From IMG/VR virus record IMGVR_UViG_3300022752_000019, positions 62,001 through 126,000 of that record: DNA of 64,000 nucleotides; one strand, written 5' to 3'. Source of the stretch: a virus. Positions 42,001 through 49,647 of this stretch are shown piece by piece; the first letter of the stretch is position 1; each line of letters starts with the position of its first letter. Both the position numbers and the translations under genes were made by a program. The notes beneath the pieces were generated by a model. The model was not told where the DNA came from. It searched no databases and saw only the letters and a program-made list of their open reading frames with translations.

Positions 42001-44436
42001 CGGAGAGCGAGAGCCCGTCCCACTCTTTGCGCCGGTCACTGAGTCAACGTCGTATGCACGCAGCCGCACATGCTCTGTTGGTGCCCACTCGAACCCTGCG
42101 TCCGGGAACACGAAGCCATTCATCCCGCGCTGAGTCTCACGAGCCCCTGAGAAGCCGTCAACTGCGCGCGCGCCAACCGGAAGTGACGGAGGTACGGAAT
42201 AGCCAGTGGACTGCCCCGAGGCGGTCTGGACAACCATTCCTCCGGGCGCGACTCGTACCAGCGGCCGACTGAGGCCTGTTCCTGCTGCGTAGACTCGGAA
42301 GGAGACATTCGAATCTGTCGCAGGCAGCGCCGTCTCTAAGACAGGGCCCCTGCCGCCGAGCGTAGAGTCAAAGCCAGCAATCCGATATTCTCCGACGTTA
42401 GGGCCATCGAGAATCTCAAGAACGCTACCGACGGACGCGCCGTAGCTAATGAGGTCCACATCTGTTCGAACTGTAGACGTGCCAATGACGGTCCGTAGAT
42501 CCGAAGCAGTAGCACCAGCAAAAGGATAGATGGGAGCCTTTGGAGCAAACGCATCGAGCACGACCTCGTTGATGATGCGGAACCGATAGTCTCCCCCAAG
42601 CACCGTCATCGCGGTGTCCAGGACAAGCTCGGGCCCTCGCACGTCCATGATCTTGTAGGAACCGACATCTGGACCGTTGACCACACTGAGGGTCATGCCC
42701 CGCTGGATGCCGTAGTCCTCCCAGCGTGTCTGCTCGACGCCTACAATAGTGGCAGTTGCTCCCGAAGTGAGCCCGATGACATACCCCGGGGCCGCCCACT
42801 CGTTGTCTGAGGTGAGGGCCACGAGGTCAATGTAGTTCTCCGTGCTGGAGATCTGAACTGCATACGAAAGACCGCCGGTGTCGAGCTCTGGCGTGCTTCC
42901 ATCCGAAGAGAAGTGGATCACTTCTCCCAGCGCAAACAGCCCCACGACGCTTGCCAGCCGCAGCCGCAGTCGTGCGTGAACTTTGTTTGCGGAGGCTTGG
43001 TAGTCACGCAGCTCGCTTACGATTTCTGCATCTGAAACCGTGAAAAGGTCAGTGCCTTCATAGACGCTGACCTCTCCCGAGGCGGCCCCAAAGTTGGCGA
43101 CCGCAATCGAGGTCCGCGAGGGGCGTACATACACGTCGTAATGGCCGCCAATGTGGACCTGATCGTCACGAAGGACGATCTCATCACCCTCATCGGGATT
43201 GGTGATCCCACCAGGGATGCCGGAGATACGAATCTCCGCACGATCGTAAGCAGCCGCAAAGACCCCAGGAAGTAACCCTGGGATCAGAGAGCCGGGAGGC
43301 GCTTCAACATCGGGGGACTGATTGAGTCGCAGCAAGTAGACCGTCGGGATGCCCTCGAGGTCCTCTGAGCTTTCGTAGAGGACCTCCTCCACGACAAACC
43401 GCTGGTTCTCCCGAACCGCGCCGTATAGGAACTTCCAGAAGTTCAGGTCGATCTGACCCCCTGCACGGATTCTTCTACGACCGTCCCTGCCCTTGTTCTC
43501 GAACATCGAGAGGAGGATCATGTAGCGGCCGAGGATCAGGCTCATGCCAGAGCAGATGACATCTCCGCCTCCGGCACCCGTGATCTTGTCGCGCTGCATT
43601 TCGGCGTCGCCAAAACCCACGACCTCGAGGTTCCGAACGTTTGGGAACTCCGAGAAGATCCGGGCCCGAATACCCCTGCGCGTGTTTAGGCTGCGCTCGG
43701 TGAGTGCGGTCTGGGTACGTGCCAGCAGTTCGGTGGCCGACTCATCGTCACCGCCGCCTCCGAACTCGAACTGATTCGTGACGCGCACGGCCGCTTCGAT
43801 GCCGGCAACTGTGTTGACGGCCCCGGCCGGCACGTTGTACGCAGCTCCGGGTGACTCGGCGATGACCGCGATGTCCACGTAGTACAGGTGACCGCTGCGC
43901 TGCGCTGCCACAATTTCCGGTCTGAAAAATTGAGGCACCGTAGGGAAGAAGCCAAGTCCTCCCGCGCTGAAACGGGTTCCTACCAGAACTGAAACAAAGG
44001 TCGGGTTGCCGAAGAAGATGCGGACCGTCCCTGTCGCCCGGGAACCAGCGTTACGGGACACGAAGAAGTTTGCGGCCAGGTCTTCGGCGTCTTGGATGCG
44101 CATCTGAGATGCGTTTCTCGTGGACTGCCCAGTTCTGATGATCTGAATCTCGCGCTTGAACCCCTCCAGTAGAAGCTGAAGCGGGCGGATGACGATGTCG
44201 ACAATCGCGTCTCCGTCCTGCACCGACAGGGTCGGGAACTCCTGCTTTAGTCGCGTCTTGAGAAACTCCTCGATGTCCGTATCGAAGGGATCCACTGACA
44301 AGGCACGGAACACAGGCGCGACAACCTGCTCATACAGAGAACTTCCCTGTGCGAGGTCAAATGTCGGATCGAACGCCTCGAGCCTCTCGACAAGAAGATC
44401 TCGAATCTGAGCGGCCTGAGAGGTCGTGTTTGCCAT
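39088..44436 (-). CDS. Baseplate J-like protein, giant (1782 aa)
   Basis: The N-terminal 300 residues match the baseplate J/gp47 and T4 gp6-like wedge family: SLYEQVVAPVFRAL, a GSRATGTVRIFF strand, ESPGAAYNVPAGAVNTV, and GGGGDDESATELLARTQTAL followed by GIRARIFSEFPNVRNLEVVG. Usual J proteins are 300-600 residues; this one has about 1400 extra, including several GD...G.Y.I modules (for example RPGDYLFIEEGDGAGGYRI). It would form the wedge ring that opens on contraction. The ribosome binding site AGGATC lies 9 nt up. Its presence indicates a contractile tail. Confidence 0.85.
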   Translation of the reverse strand: MANTTSQAAQIRDLLVERLEAFDPTFDLAQGSSLYEQVVAPVFRALSVDPFDTDIEEFLKTRLKQEFPTLSVQDGDAIVDIVIRPLQLLLEGFKREIQIIRTGQSTRNASQMRIQDAEDLAANFFVSRNAGSRATGTVRIFFGNPTFVSVLVGTRFSAGGLGFFPTVPQFFRPEIVAAQRSGHLYYVDIAVIAESPGAAYNVPAGAVNTVAGIEAAVRVTNQFEFGGGGDDESATELLARTQTALTERSLNTRRGIRARIFSEFPNVRNLEVVGFGDAEMQRDKITGAGGGDVICSGMSLILGRYMILLSMFENKGRDGRRRIRAGGQIDLNFWKFLYGAVRENQRFVVEEVLYESSEDLEGIPTVYLLRLNQSPDVEAPPGSLIPGLLPGVFAAAYDRAEIRISGIPGGITNPDEGDEIVLRDDQVHIGGHYDVYVRPSRTSIAVANFGAASGEVSVYEGTDLFTVSDAEIVSELRDYQASANKVHARLRLRLASVVGLFALGEVIHFSSDGSTPELDTGGLSYAVQISSTENYIDLVALTSDNEWAAPGYVIGLTSGATATIVGVEQTRWEDYGIQRGMTLSVVNGPDVGSYKIMDVRGPELVLDTAMTVLGGDYRFRIINEVVLDAFAPKAPIYPFAGATASDLRTVIGTSTVRTDVDLISYGASVGSVLEILDGPNVGEYRIAGFDSTLGGRGPVLETALPATDSNVSFRVYAAGTGLSRPLVRVAPGGMVVQTASGQSTGYSVPPSLPVGARAVDGFSGARETQRGMNGFVFPDAGFEWAPTEHVRLRAYDVDSVTGAKSGTGSRSPDGTIKAADLVSITQYSGRPGTCYTDECLPTDDDYVAVMTLLSDPAVTTGHSVQTNLSIALPSAVQGFLDTIRGWLVELTTSFSLGDDFRAFFDLFAPFTMKDLDDHFSGWTILAQYEVLIPKALFDGCNNIFIAAPEIDWKAIFSNEVTFEEAMSLYNNGNLPNTPAALSRAKPGDILTIDEGANAGSYVIDKVYTYKVYHGGCIVSGGSEDYLDDRLAYTFAIVKIKNEFPVNPYEGLSGFVPRTAPALSLYPPSFNVTASIATGPRAGDAVNPWELVQESFTWLFQTLASAGYDMPSEFIVNPGSVLKKIVDGFFDNYVVARPTAEQIVRLYFTEPTSVTVYGPSSCVDYQWTENDELTRGVYHPHAPTLFSVPAGAEELLFVAAGTEPPRQVFPGATRTGRTPPTELPRDITLSEHTAGVDAFDVTPSDALLSSFLAAGVQPGSDFLHIYEQRTLLTLTGSSGEKETDRVAVVTTQANSSTLRIPRLNYGSREFTFLSPSSENDQDVVRPGDYLFIEEGDGAGGYRITEVGDDYVNVDRPMPASTAQIYKSGNEGSVEAGSPGLVDLNNPFSSQDVGRYLTIYLSNFEEVDGSYQITAVSPDGSTVTLDRDNFASDETGVHWSVVKAPVDDLDNSGIGGTTELLGVRPVRIYSGVPSVWRIATVHPSTDRLTSTVRAIYQGGSIDVGYARQRELEVNGPVRGVKQPYEIVRPHTVHMPSSTMRTQGTESGLFYMDVRAHSLGGRPVYNIPKDAHLTPVFGTYDSDGYRMEVIDPFYTYSAAEQCKIYFSASFLPSDLNDVAENRVVLNGAVFTVRHEYSAEVGQIQALLTSNLNRILCADPLARHFLPSFVYLDIEASGGNRTKMAAEIANYINSLEPDEVLDVSKIEKFLHSNNVTSYRHPIILQIITHDLDRRRVLTRSTDAIGLEEGTFNGTHRTTFYIPGAPVTVEPGTGQERILIRARSANA

Positions 44437-44445
44437 TTTTTGATC

Positions 44446-45081
44446 CTACAAGGATACGCCGGCTACGACGCTTGTTCCTTCGGCAGAGATAATCCGCAGT
44501 CTAACATCTAACGAGGTATCGCTCGGCGTGTAGTTAACGGACAGAATCTCAACGCCTGAAAGTCTCTGAGAAGGAGGGGACGCGTCCCCAGGCTGAGCCA
44601 TCATTAGGTCTCTTACGCCGGCCTCGATTCGCAAGGAGACAAGCGCGTGAGCGGCCGACGGATCTACGGGGACAGGCCCAATCAGAGAAAGAAGCCCCCC
44701 TCCGGCGGTAGGCCGAAAGATATCAGACCCCGGCGTGGTTAGCAGCGCCTTCAGAACTCGCTGAACCAAGTAAGTAGCTTCAGTGACCTGCGGAGACGGG
44801 ACAGCCGCCTCAAACGACACAACAGTGTTCTCACTGTTCTGGGTCGTAGAACGCAAGACGCTAACAGTCCTGATGGGTACACCGATCTGCGACGGAGGCA
44901 CGTCGGCGAGGAGCCGGGTATCGCTCATCACGACGAAGGTCGGAGACCGATAGCCGTTGATGAGGATCGCGGAGGCCCCTGTGAAGTCCCGTCCCCTGAT
45001 GTCCAGAGATCCTCCTCCTGAGAAGAGGGCGAGGTCGGAAACCTTGGCTACGTGCTGAAAGGCGAGGATTGGGAAGTCCAT
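44446..45081 (-). CDS. Probable gp25-like baseplate protein with N-terminal IPT/TIG-like domain
   Basis: 211 residues from the ATG in a TGATG overlap at 45081 (a GTG at 45090 is also possible). Residues 20-70 (SGGGSLDIRGRDFTGASAILINGY) resemble an IPT/TIG beta domain. The C-terminal half (TYLVQRVLKALLTTPGSDIF, LVSLRIEAGVRDLM, SGVEILSVNY) follows the layout of T4 gp25-type wedge proteins, which anchor the sheath to the baseplate. It sits next to the J-like gene, as gp25 genes usually do. Medium confidence. Confidence 0.6.
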   Translation of the reverse strand: MDFPILAFQHVAKVSDLALFSGGGSLDIRGRDFTGASAILINGYRSPTFVVMSDTRLLADVPPSQIGVPIRTVSVLRSTTQNSENTVVSFEAAVPSPQVTEATYLVQRVLKALLTTPGSDIFRPTAGGGLLSLIGPVPVDPSAAHALVSLRIEAGVRDLMMAQPGDASPPSQRLSGVEILSVNYTPSDTSLDVRLRIISAEGTSVVAGVSL

Positions 45082-45461
45082 CAGTCCCACTCATTGAGCA
45101 AAGTTTTGAGAGCACTGACTGCACCTGGTTCGTCGATGGAGGCCCCATACAGCAGCCGCCGAAGTGCTCGGATCCTCTGGAGTTTACCCTCTGGGCGTCG
45201 AGTGGGCAGGACACCCGATGCAAAGACCTCTTCTTCTGCGACGCCGGGGACTTCGGTCGCCTCAACCAGCTCGTCAGGCTCCGAATCGATCTCAAAGATC
45301 GCATCCTCAATGCTGGTCAGGAGAGTCTGCCCCTGAACGGTGTTCGCGCTCGAGCTTGTTGTCGCCTCGGTCATGGCGCGCACCAAGAGTCCGATGACCT
45401 CTCTCGAGAGCGCGCGGATCTGATTCCTTGAGGACAGCTCGGTTACGACGGACTGGCTCAT
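45081..45461 (-). CDS. Hypothetical helical protein, 126 aa
   Basis: Start ATGA overlap with the upstream gene, stop shared with the gp25-like start. Helical N-terminus (RNQIRALSREVIGLLVRAM), acidic middle, and a basic helical end (KLQRIRALRRLLYGAS). Nothing recognised; probable small baseplate component from position. Confidence 0.55.
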   Translation of the reverse strand: MSQSVVTELSSRNQIRALSREVIGLLVRAMTEATTSSSANTVQGQTLLTSIEDAIFEIDSEPDELVEATEVPGVAEEEVFASGVLPTRRPEGKLQRIRALRRLLYGASIDEPGAVSALKTLLNEWD

Positions 45462-46798
45462 AGGGTTGACCTCAGCGCCTGAGAGAACTGCGCCAGCGAT
45501 GAATCAATAGACCCTACGCCGTCTGCCGCATCTCGCGGGTCTGCGCTGAATAGCGCGCCGTAGTCTCCGCGAAGCATGGAGTCCGCTGCACGAACAAAGC
45601 CCTCATCTCGCAAGGAGCGCAACATCGTCTCGGCGACATCAACTACATCAGCAGAGAACTCAAACTGGAGGGCACGGAGTTCCCCCAGACGATCCTGTGC
45701 CGGGGGCGCGTCTACTCCCAAAGAGGAGAGTGCAGCCGAGGCATCGCGCGTCAGAGCACTGATCTCTGCGGCCAGCGCAGCCAGTCTACGAGCAAGGTCA
45801 GCAACCGATGGACGGTTCTGGAGATTGATCGCGCGCTCTATGGACTCGCCTCGTAGAAAGAGAAGCGGTGTAATCGCGGACTGGAACGACTCAAATTGTG
45901 CATAAGTCGGACTATGAAGCGTGAGCGTGCCTGACGGCAGAGACGCGCTAAGCGTGAGCGTCTTCTGGGAGATGGACACGACCTCTGCGGAGGACTGGCC
46001 TACGAAGACGGTGTCTCCTACTTGGATGTCCAGGAGAGATGGAGACACGGAAAGGGTGACGCTGGCTCCAGCGATGACTGACTTAAAGGGCACCGGACAT
46101 GCGTTGGCCTCGGAAACCTTATACTTCAACAGACCTCTTCTACTCGACAAATTCAGCGCACCCAGCGATGAGACGCAGTCGATGACTCTCTGCGGGCCGG
46201 GCTCAGAGCCGAGGGCCTGGTGAAGCTTCTGAAGGACTGGCCGACGGGCCAGCTCTTGTACGCCCTCGTTGATGACCTCGGCAGACAAGACGTCCGAAAC
46301 TCGCCGCTTTAGCGAGGTTAGCCTACGGGAAACCTCCGCCAGAAGCGCATTGATCCCTGAAAGAGAAGGTGCCTCGCGGAGTCGTTTGTTTACAACAGCT
46401 CCCTTGACTTCGGGTTGCAGCGCCGCCGTCACCTCTCGTAGAAGCGTCGGGATTGGAACAGGGTCTCCCTGTAGAGTGCGCTCGATCATCTCGCGCGCTG
46501 AGCTGGTATCGCCCGGGACAGGGCCGGGGACAAAATCAACCACCTCTTGCACGAGTTCGATGATCTTGCAGAGAATGGCGTGGAGCTGAGCCAGCTCCGA
46601 GAGAATTGGGTTTCTGTTTTTGCACTTAAAGTAGAGAAGGATCTGAGGTTCGGCAACCAGCGCCTGCGCGCACGCCGATCGCGCAAAGTCCCACTTACGC
46701 TTGCGCTCTTCAAACCCGACTACGGCCGCGCCAGGCTGGGTCTTCACCGCCAAGCGAGACTCGAAGTCCCTTGCTGATAGGACGACCCTACGAGACAT
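45458..46798 (-). CDS. Helical tail protein with one inserted beta module, 446 aa
   Basis: ATG at 46798 in a TGATG overlap. Mostly coiled or helical. Near residues 255-300 a beta insertion VGDTVFVGQSSAEVVSISQKTLTL has the same GD...V pattern seen in the giant proteins. The N-terminal third includes a small Cys-containing stretch (LLYFKCKNRNPIL). Suggests a rod-like connector in the baseplate; no homologous family recognised. Confidence 0.55.
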   Translation of the reverse strand: MSRRVVLSARDFESRLAVKTQPGAAVVGFEERKRKWDFARSACAQALVAEPQILLYFKCKNRNPILSELAQLHAILCKIIELVQEVVDFVPGPVPGDTSSAREMIERTLQGDPVPIPTLLREVTAALQPEVKGAVVNKRLREAPSLSGINALLAEVSRRLTSLKRRVSDVLSAEVINEGVQELARRPVLQKLHQALGSEPGPQRVIDCVSSLGALNLSSRRGLLKYKVSEANACPVPFKSVIAGASVTLSVSPSLLDIQVGDTVFVGQSSAEVVSISQKTLTLSASLPSGTLTLHSPTYAQFESFQSAITPLLFLRGESIERAINLQNRPSVADLARRLAALAAEISALTRDASAALSSLGVDAPPAQDRLGELRALQFEFSADVVDVAETMLRSLRDEGFVRAADSMLRGDYGALFSADPRDAADGVGSIDSSLAQFSQALRSTL

Positions 46799-47688
46799 CA
46801 CACCACCGTGATCAGAAGGGTATTCAGATCTGGAGGTGCAGGAAAGCGATTTGCATGGGCAAGCCTGCGCTGGAAGAGGATCTCACACTCCCCGACTCCC
46901 ACCGCCGTAATCGTCAGCGTCGATCCCTCCTGATGGACTGTCGCCACGTCTGTGTCGGAAGACTTCGCGCTGATCAGCCAGTCCTTCGGAGATGTGTCAT
47001 CCCCCGACATGTACGGCGCACGGCGGCCGCTCGACAAGACCGCTACTGCCGTAACTTCGGCATCTTCTCCGACCGGTATCGAGAGCGCGTTGGACGAGAG
47101 ATCCACATACGCGACGTACGGCCAGATGAGGTCGGTGAACCCTGTTGAGGGCGCATCCGGCACATATACCGAGAACACCTGCTCCCCGTAGGTCTCTACG
47201 ACGACGTCGTAGCGCGCGTTTCGGAGCAGATCGAACTCAAAGTATCCGTCCGAGTCCGATACAACGAGCACCTTGTCATTCCCAGTTGCCGTGCCCGCGC
47301 TGATCCGCAAGTAGTCCACCAGCATGAACTCGACCGTCACATCAGGCAGTCGCTGGCCCGCAGCTCCGATGACGAATCCACTCACGCGGCAGAGATTTGA
47401 CTGTGTGGCCGGAGGCCGCTCATCAAGGTTCTGCCCTCCGACATCATAAGTGCCGTCCGTACTCACGACGACACTTAGCTTCTTGGGAAAGCTAAATCCC
47501 GCCTTGAAGAAGCGCACCCAGTAAGTTGCGGCAGGCAGCTCGAAAACAACTTCTCCGTTCTCGTCAGTGTCACCACTGTCAATGAAGGAGGATCCATCCG
47601 ACGTGAACACGAATACCGTGGTGGCATCCAGCGCGGTAAGGCGAGTCTCGTCTTCCGAGTCATATGTGTAGAACGTCACCGATGCCAT
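46798..47688 (-). CDS. Multi-domain Ig-like and carboxypeptidase-regulatory-like protein
   Basis: 296 residues. Two prealbumin or carboxypeptidase-regulatory-type domains (SGDTDENGEVVFELPAATY; VVSDSDGYFEFDLLRNARY) are followed by a BIG2-type Ig domain (LSIPVGEDAEVTAVAV...SDTDVATVHQEGSTLTITAVG). Such decorations on phage tails bind carbohydrate or stabilise contact with the cell. First of three adjacent Ig-like genes. The 1-nt TGATG overlap shows coupling. Domain calls by eye. Confidence 0.65.
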   Translation of the reverse strand: MASVTFYTYDSEDETRLTALDATTVFVFTSDGSSFIDSGDTDENGEVVFELPAATYWVRFFKAGFSFPKKLSVVVSTDGTYDVGGQNLDERPPATQSNLCRVSGFVIGAAGQRLPDVTVEFMLVDYLRISAGTATGNDKVLVVSDSDGYFEFDLLRNARYDVVVETYGEQVFSVYVPDAPSTGFTDLIWPYVAYVDLSSNALSIPVGEDAEVTAVAVLSSGRRAPYMSGDDTSPKDWLISAKSSDTDVATVHQEGSTLTITAVGVGECEILFQRRLAHANRFPAPPDLNTLLITVV

Positions 47689-48353
47689 CAGGACCTCCGC
47701 GGAAGAGGGACAAGTTCGAGTTCCTGTACCTCAAGAAGATCGGCCCCAGTTGCAGAAAGGTCGAAGAGGTCGACTGTTGCCGCGTCTGGGATCGTCACAT
47801 TCCGAACAAGTGCGGTGCCCGAGATTGCAAGAAGCCCTTGGATCCCGCGCACTACATTGAATGAGACCTGGCCCGACACGTTGGATACCGCCGTCACGTC
47901 CTCGGCGACGAACCCAATCCCCATCTTGCGTGCTGACTCAATGCTTGGGCTAAAGCGGACGTAGACGCCCTTGAGGTAGTTCCCGCTTGCGTCAATGAAC
48001 CTGCCGGTGACGAGGCAGGTGTTGTCTGTTCCGACATCCGGAGCATCTGGAACGTCGACGGACGACGCATGGTCGAATGCGAAGACGTTGTCGGTCGCAG
48101 TGTACGAAACGCCGTTGACCTCAAACTCCCAGGTCAGCGAGTACTCGCCCGCATCCTCTGGAGTCCATGGGGCTTCGTATACACCCGTCGAGGTGTTTGT
48201 CGCAGACGTAATGGTGTCTACGACGCTCCCGCCAAACGAGATGACCAACGTGGGCGTACTGTCGGCGTTGACGCGGAAGGTAGAGCCCGCGCTTGAGGTG
48301 AACTGAATCGTGAGGATCGAGGAGGTCTCGACGCCGACAGCCTTGAAGGTCAT
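47688..48353 (-). CDS. Ig-like/prealbumin-like tail protein, 221 aa
   Basis: The N-terminal half has a Y-x-A-x-W-T-P-E-D-A-G-x-Y motif (GVYEAPWTPEDAGEYSLTWEF) typical of Ig-like sandwiches. The C-terminal half (CLVTGRFIDASGNYLKGVYVRFSP...SNVSGQVSFNVVRG) resembles a carboxypeptidase-regulatory fold. Immediately follows the 130-aa Ig-like gene. Confidence 0.6.
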   Translation of the reverse strand: MTFKAVGVETSSILTIQFTSSAGSTFRVNADSTPTLVISFGGSVVDTITSATNTSTGVYEAPWTPEDAGEYSLTWEFEVNGVSYTATDNVFAFDHASSVDVPDAPDVGTDNTCLVTGRFIDASGNYLKGVYVRFSPSIESARKMGIGFVAEDVTAVSNVSGQVSFNVVRGIQGLLAISGTALVRNVTIPDAATVDLFDLSATGADLLEVQELELVPLPRRS

Positions 48354-48354
48354 C

Positions 48355-48747
48355 TCAACTCCGAACGCTAAAGGTCAGAGTACCCGACAAGTCTCCGATG
48401 ACAGCAGGAACATCAAGCTGCGACCCGTCAGGTAGTGGGCCAGCGGACACGGGCGGGTTCGTAAGCGCCGCAGTGCCCGTAACAGCCTCAAAACGAGTGA
48501 CGTCTGTTTTGACGATCGTATCGCCGTCGCTTGCGGTGTAGTGGACAACGTGCCACCCAGGGGCAGTCGGCGTAAACGTCCCGAGGTACACCCGCGTCTG
48601 TGCGTTACTCAGAGGTGCGCTCTCGGTCATCGTCACAGCAGACGACGACCCCGTCTCGATCCGGATGACCGAAACCTCTACCGTGAGGCCCGAGGTCGGG
48701 TGGTAAAACGCAAGCGTATATGGAGTGCCGATGGTGGCAGTCGTCAC
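48355..48747 (-). CDS. Ig-like tail protein, 130 aa
   Basis: GTG start at 48747 in a GTGA overlap, with AGGAGGG just upstream. Single beta-sandwich-like domain: YLGTFTPTAPGWHVVHYTASDGD recalls the WTP...G.Y...Y motif of the neighbouring Ig-like protein, so it may be a duplicate of its N-terminal half. Function unknown. Confidence 0.55.
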   Translation of the reverse strand: MTTATIGTPYTLAFYHPTSGLTVEVSVIRIETGSSSAVTMTESAPLSNAQTRVYLGTFTPTAPGWHVVHYTASDGDTIVKTDVTRFEAVTGTAALTNPPVSAGPLPDGSQLDVPAVIGDLSGTLTFSVRS

Positions 48748-49250
48748 GCATCCCTCCTCAGAAGGTCAGAGAGCGACCCTCCGTAAGACCCGTAGATGCA
48801 GTTGATCTTGGTGAACTTCAAGCCGTCGAAGGCACCGCAGAAGCTCATCTTCTTAGTAGGGCTGTTGTAGAGGGCCATGAGATACCACGGGAAGTCTCCC
48901 TCCTCGATGATTTCCTGCGGCATTCCCAGAAGTTGCTCTCCCTTGGCGACGCCCGGAGAGCCCGACCACTTTGCTTTCGGGACGGGAAGTCCCGGCAGCA
49001 CGACGAGGTACGCGTAAGTCTTGGGGTCGCCGACAATCTTCAGTGCCGACTCTACGTCTTCTGGGATGAAGAGAAACGGCAGTGTAGGTAGCCCGGGGAT
49101 GCCATCATCCAACTCGAACGTGTAGATCTGCGCGAGCAGCGGGCGAGTTTGAGCTTCTCGCTGCTCGACAAGATCATCAATCAGAAACCGACTCCAGGCC
49201 AGCCCGATTTCATCAGGATGGATTAGGCCGTCCAGATTCGCCACCGCCAT
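48744..49250 (-). CDS. Hypothetical tail-operon protein, 168 aa
   Basis: ATG at 49250 with GGAG 6 nt upstream; a frame extension to 49298 lacks support. Overlaps the upstream gene by 38 nt. Compact globular sequence with aromatic and Pro-rich segments (FELDDGIPGLPTLPFLFIPEDVESAL; DFPWYLMALYN) and SFCGAFDG. No family recognised. Confidence 0.6.
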   Translation of the reverse strand: MAVANLDGLIHPDEIGLAWSRFLIDDLVEQREAQTRPLLAQIYTFELDDGIPGLPTLPFLFIPEDVESALKIVGDPKTYAYLVVLPGLPVPKAKWSGSPGVAKGEQLLGMPQEIIEEGDFPWYLMALYNSPTKKMSFCGAFDGLKFTKINCIYGSYGGSLSDLLRRDA

Positions 49251-49581
49251 GCTTACTCCGCAACGTCTTGTAGATCTCGGCTGCCGTGACAACTGCATCC
49301 TTCGCCAGCGCCGGACTCAGCCTCGAGATCATAGCCGCTACAGTCTTGGTGGGAAAGGGCAAGGATGCTGCGCTGACGAGAGAACAGACCCCAAGGATCT
49401 CCTTGACGGCCGAGTACTCGGCAGGAGTCAGAATCGTGGTCCGCTCTCCGCTCAGCGAGTAGATGTCTCCCGTTTCGGTATCGAAGATGGCCTTCTCGCC
49501 CTCGAAACCCTCCATGACCGCCTTGACTGCGGCATCCAGCGTCTTCTTCGCGCGCTTCTTTCCACCGATGAACGCAAACAT
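49213..49581 (-). CDS. Hypothetical protein, 122 aa
   Basis: ATG 49581 preceded by GGAGGACTC, a strong ribosome binding site. Basic N-terminus (GGKKRAKKTLDAAV), mid helices, and a basic, Gly/Ser-rich C-terminus. First gene after the hairpin at 49600, so it starts the next translational unit of the tail operon. Function unknown. Confidence 0.6.
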   Translation of the reverse strand: MFAFIGGKKRAKKTLDAAVKAVMEGFEGEKAIFDTETGDIYSLSGERTTILTPAEYSAVKEILGVCSLVSAASLPFPTKTVAAMISRLSPALAKDAVVTAAEIYKTLRSKHGGGESGRPNPS

Positions 49582-49599
49582 GAGTCCTCCGAATGCAAC

Positions 49600-49628
49600 G
49601 AGGCCCCGGCGGGTTGCGCCGGGGCCTC
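49600..49628 (-). terminator. GC-rich hairpin between fibre-like gene and downstream genes
   Basis: GAGGCCCCGGCG (49600-49611), loop GGTTG, CGCCGGGGCCTC (49617-49628): 12-bp perfect stem. In the minus direction GTTGCATT follows, without a U-run, so it may attenuate, stabilise or process the message of the fibre-like gene rather than fully terminate. Confidence 0.6.
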
Positions 49629-49647
49629 TACTACCTAACCGTTCAGA

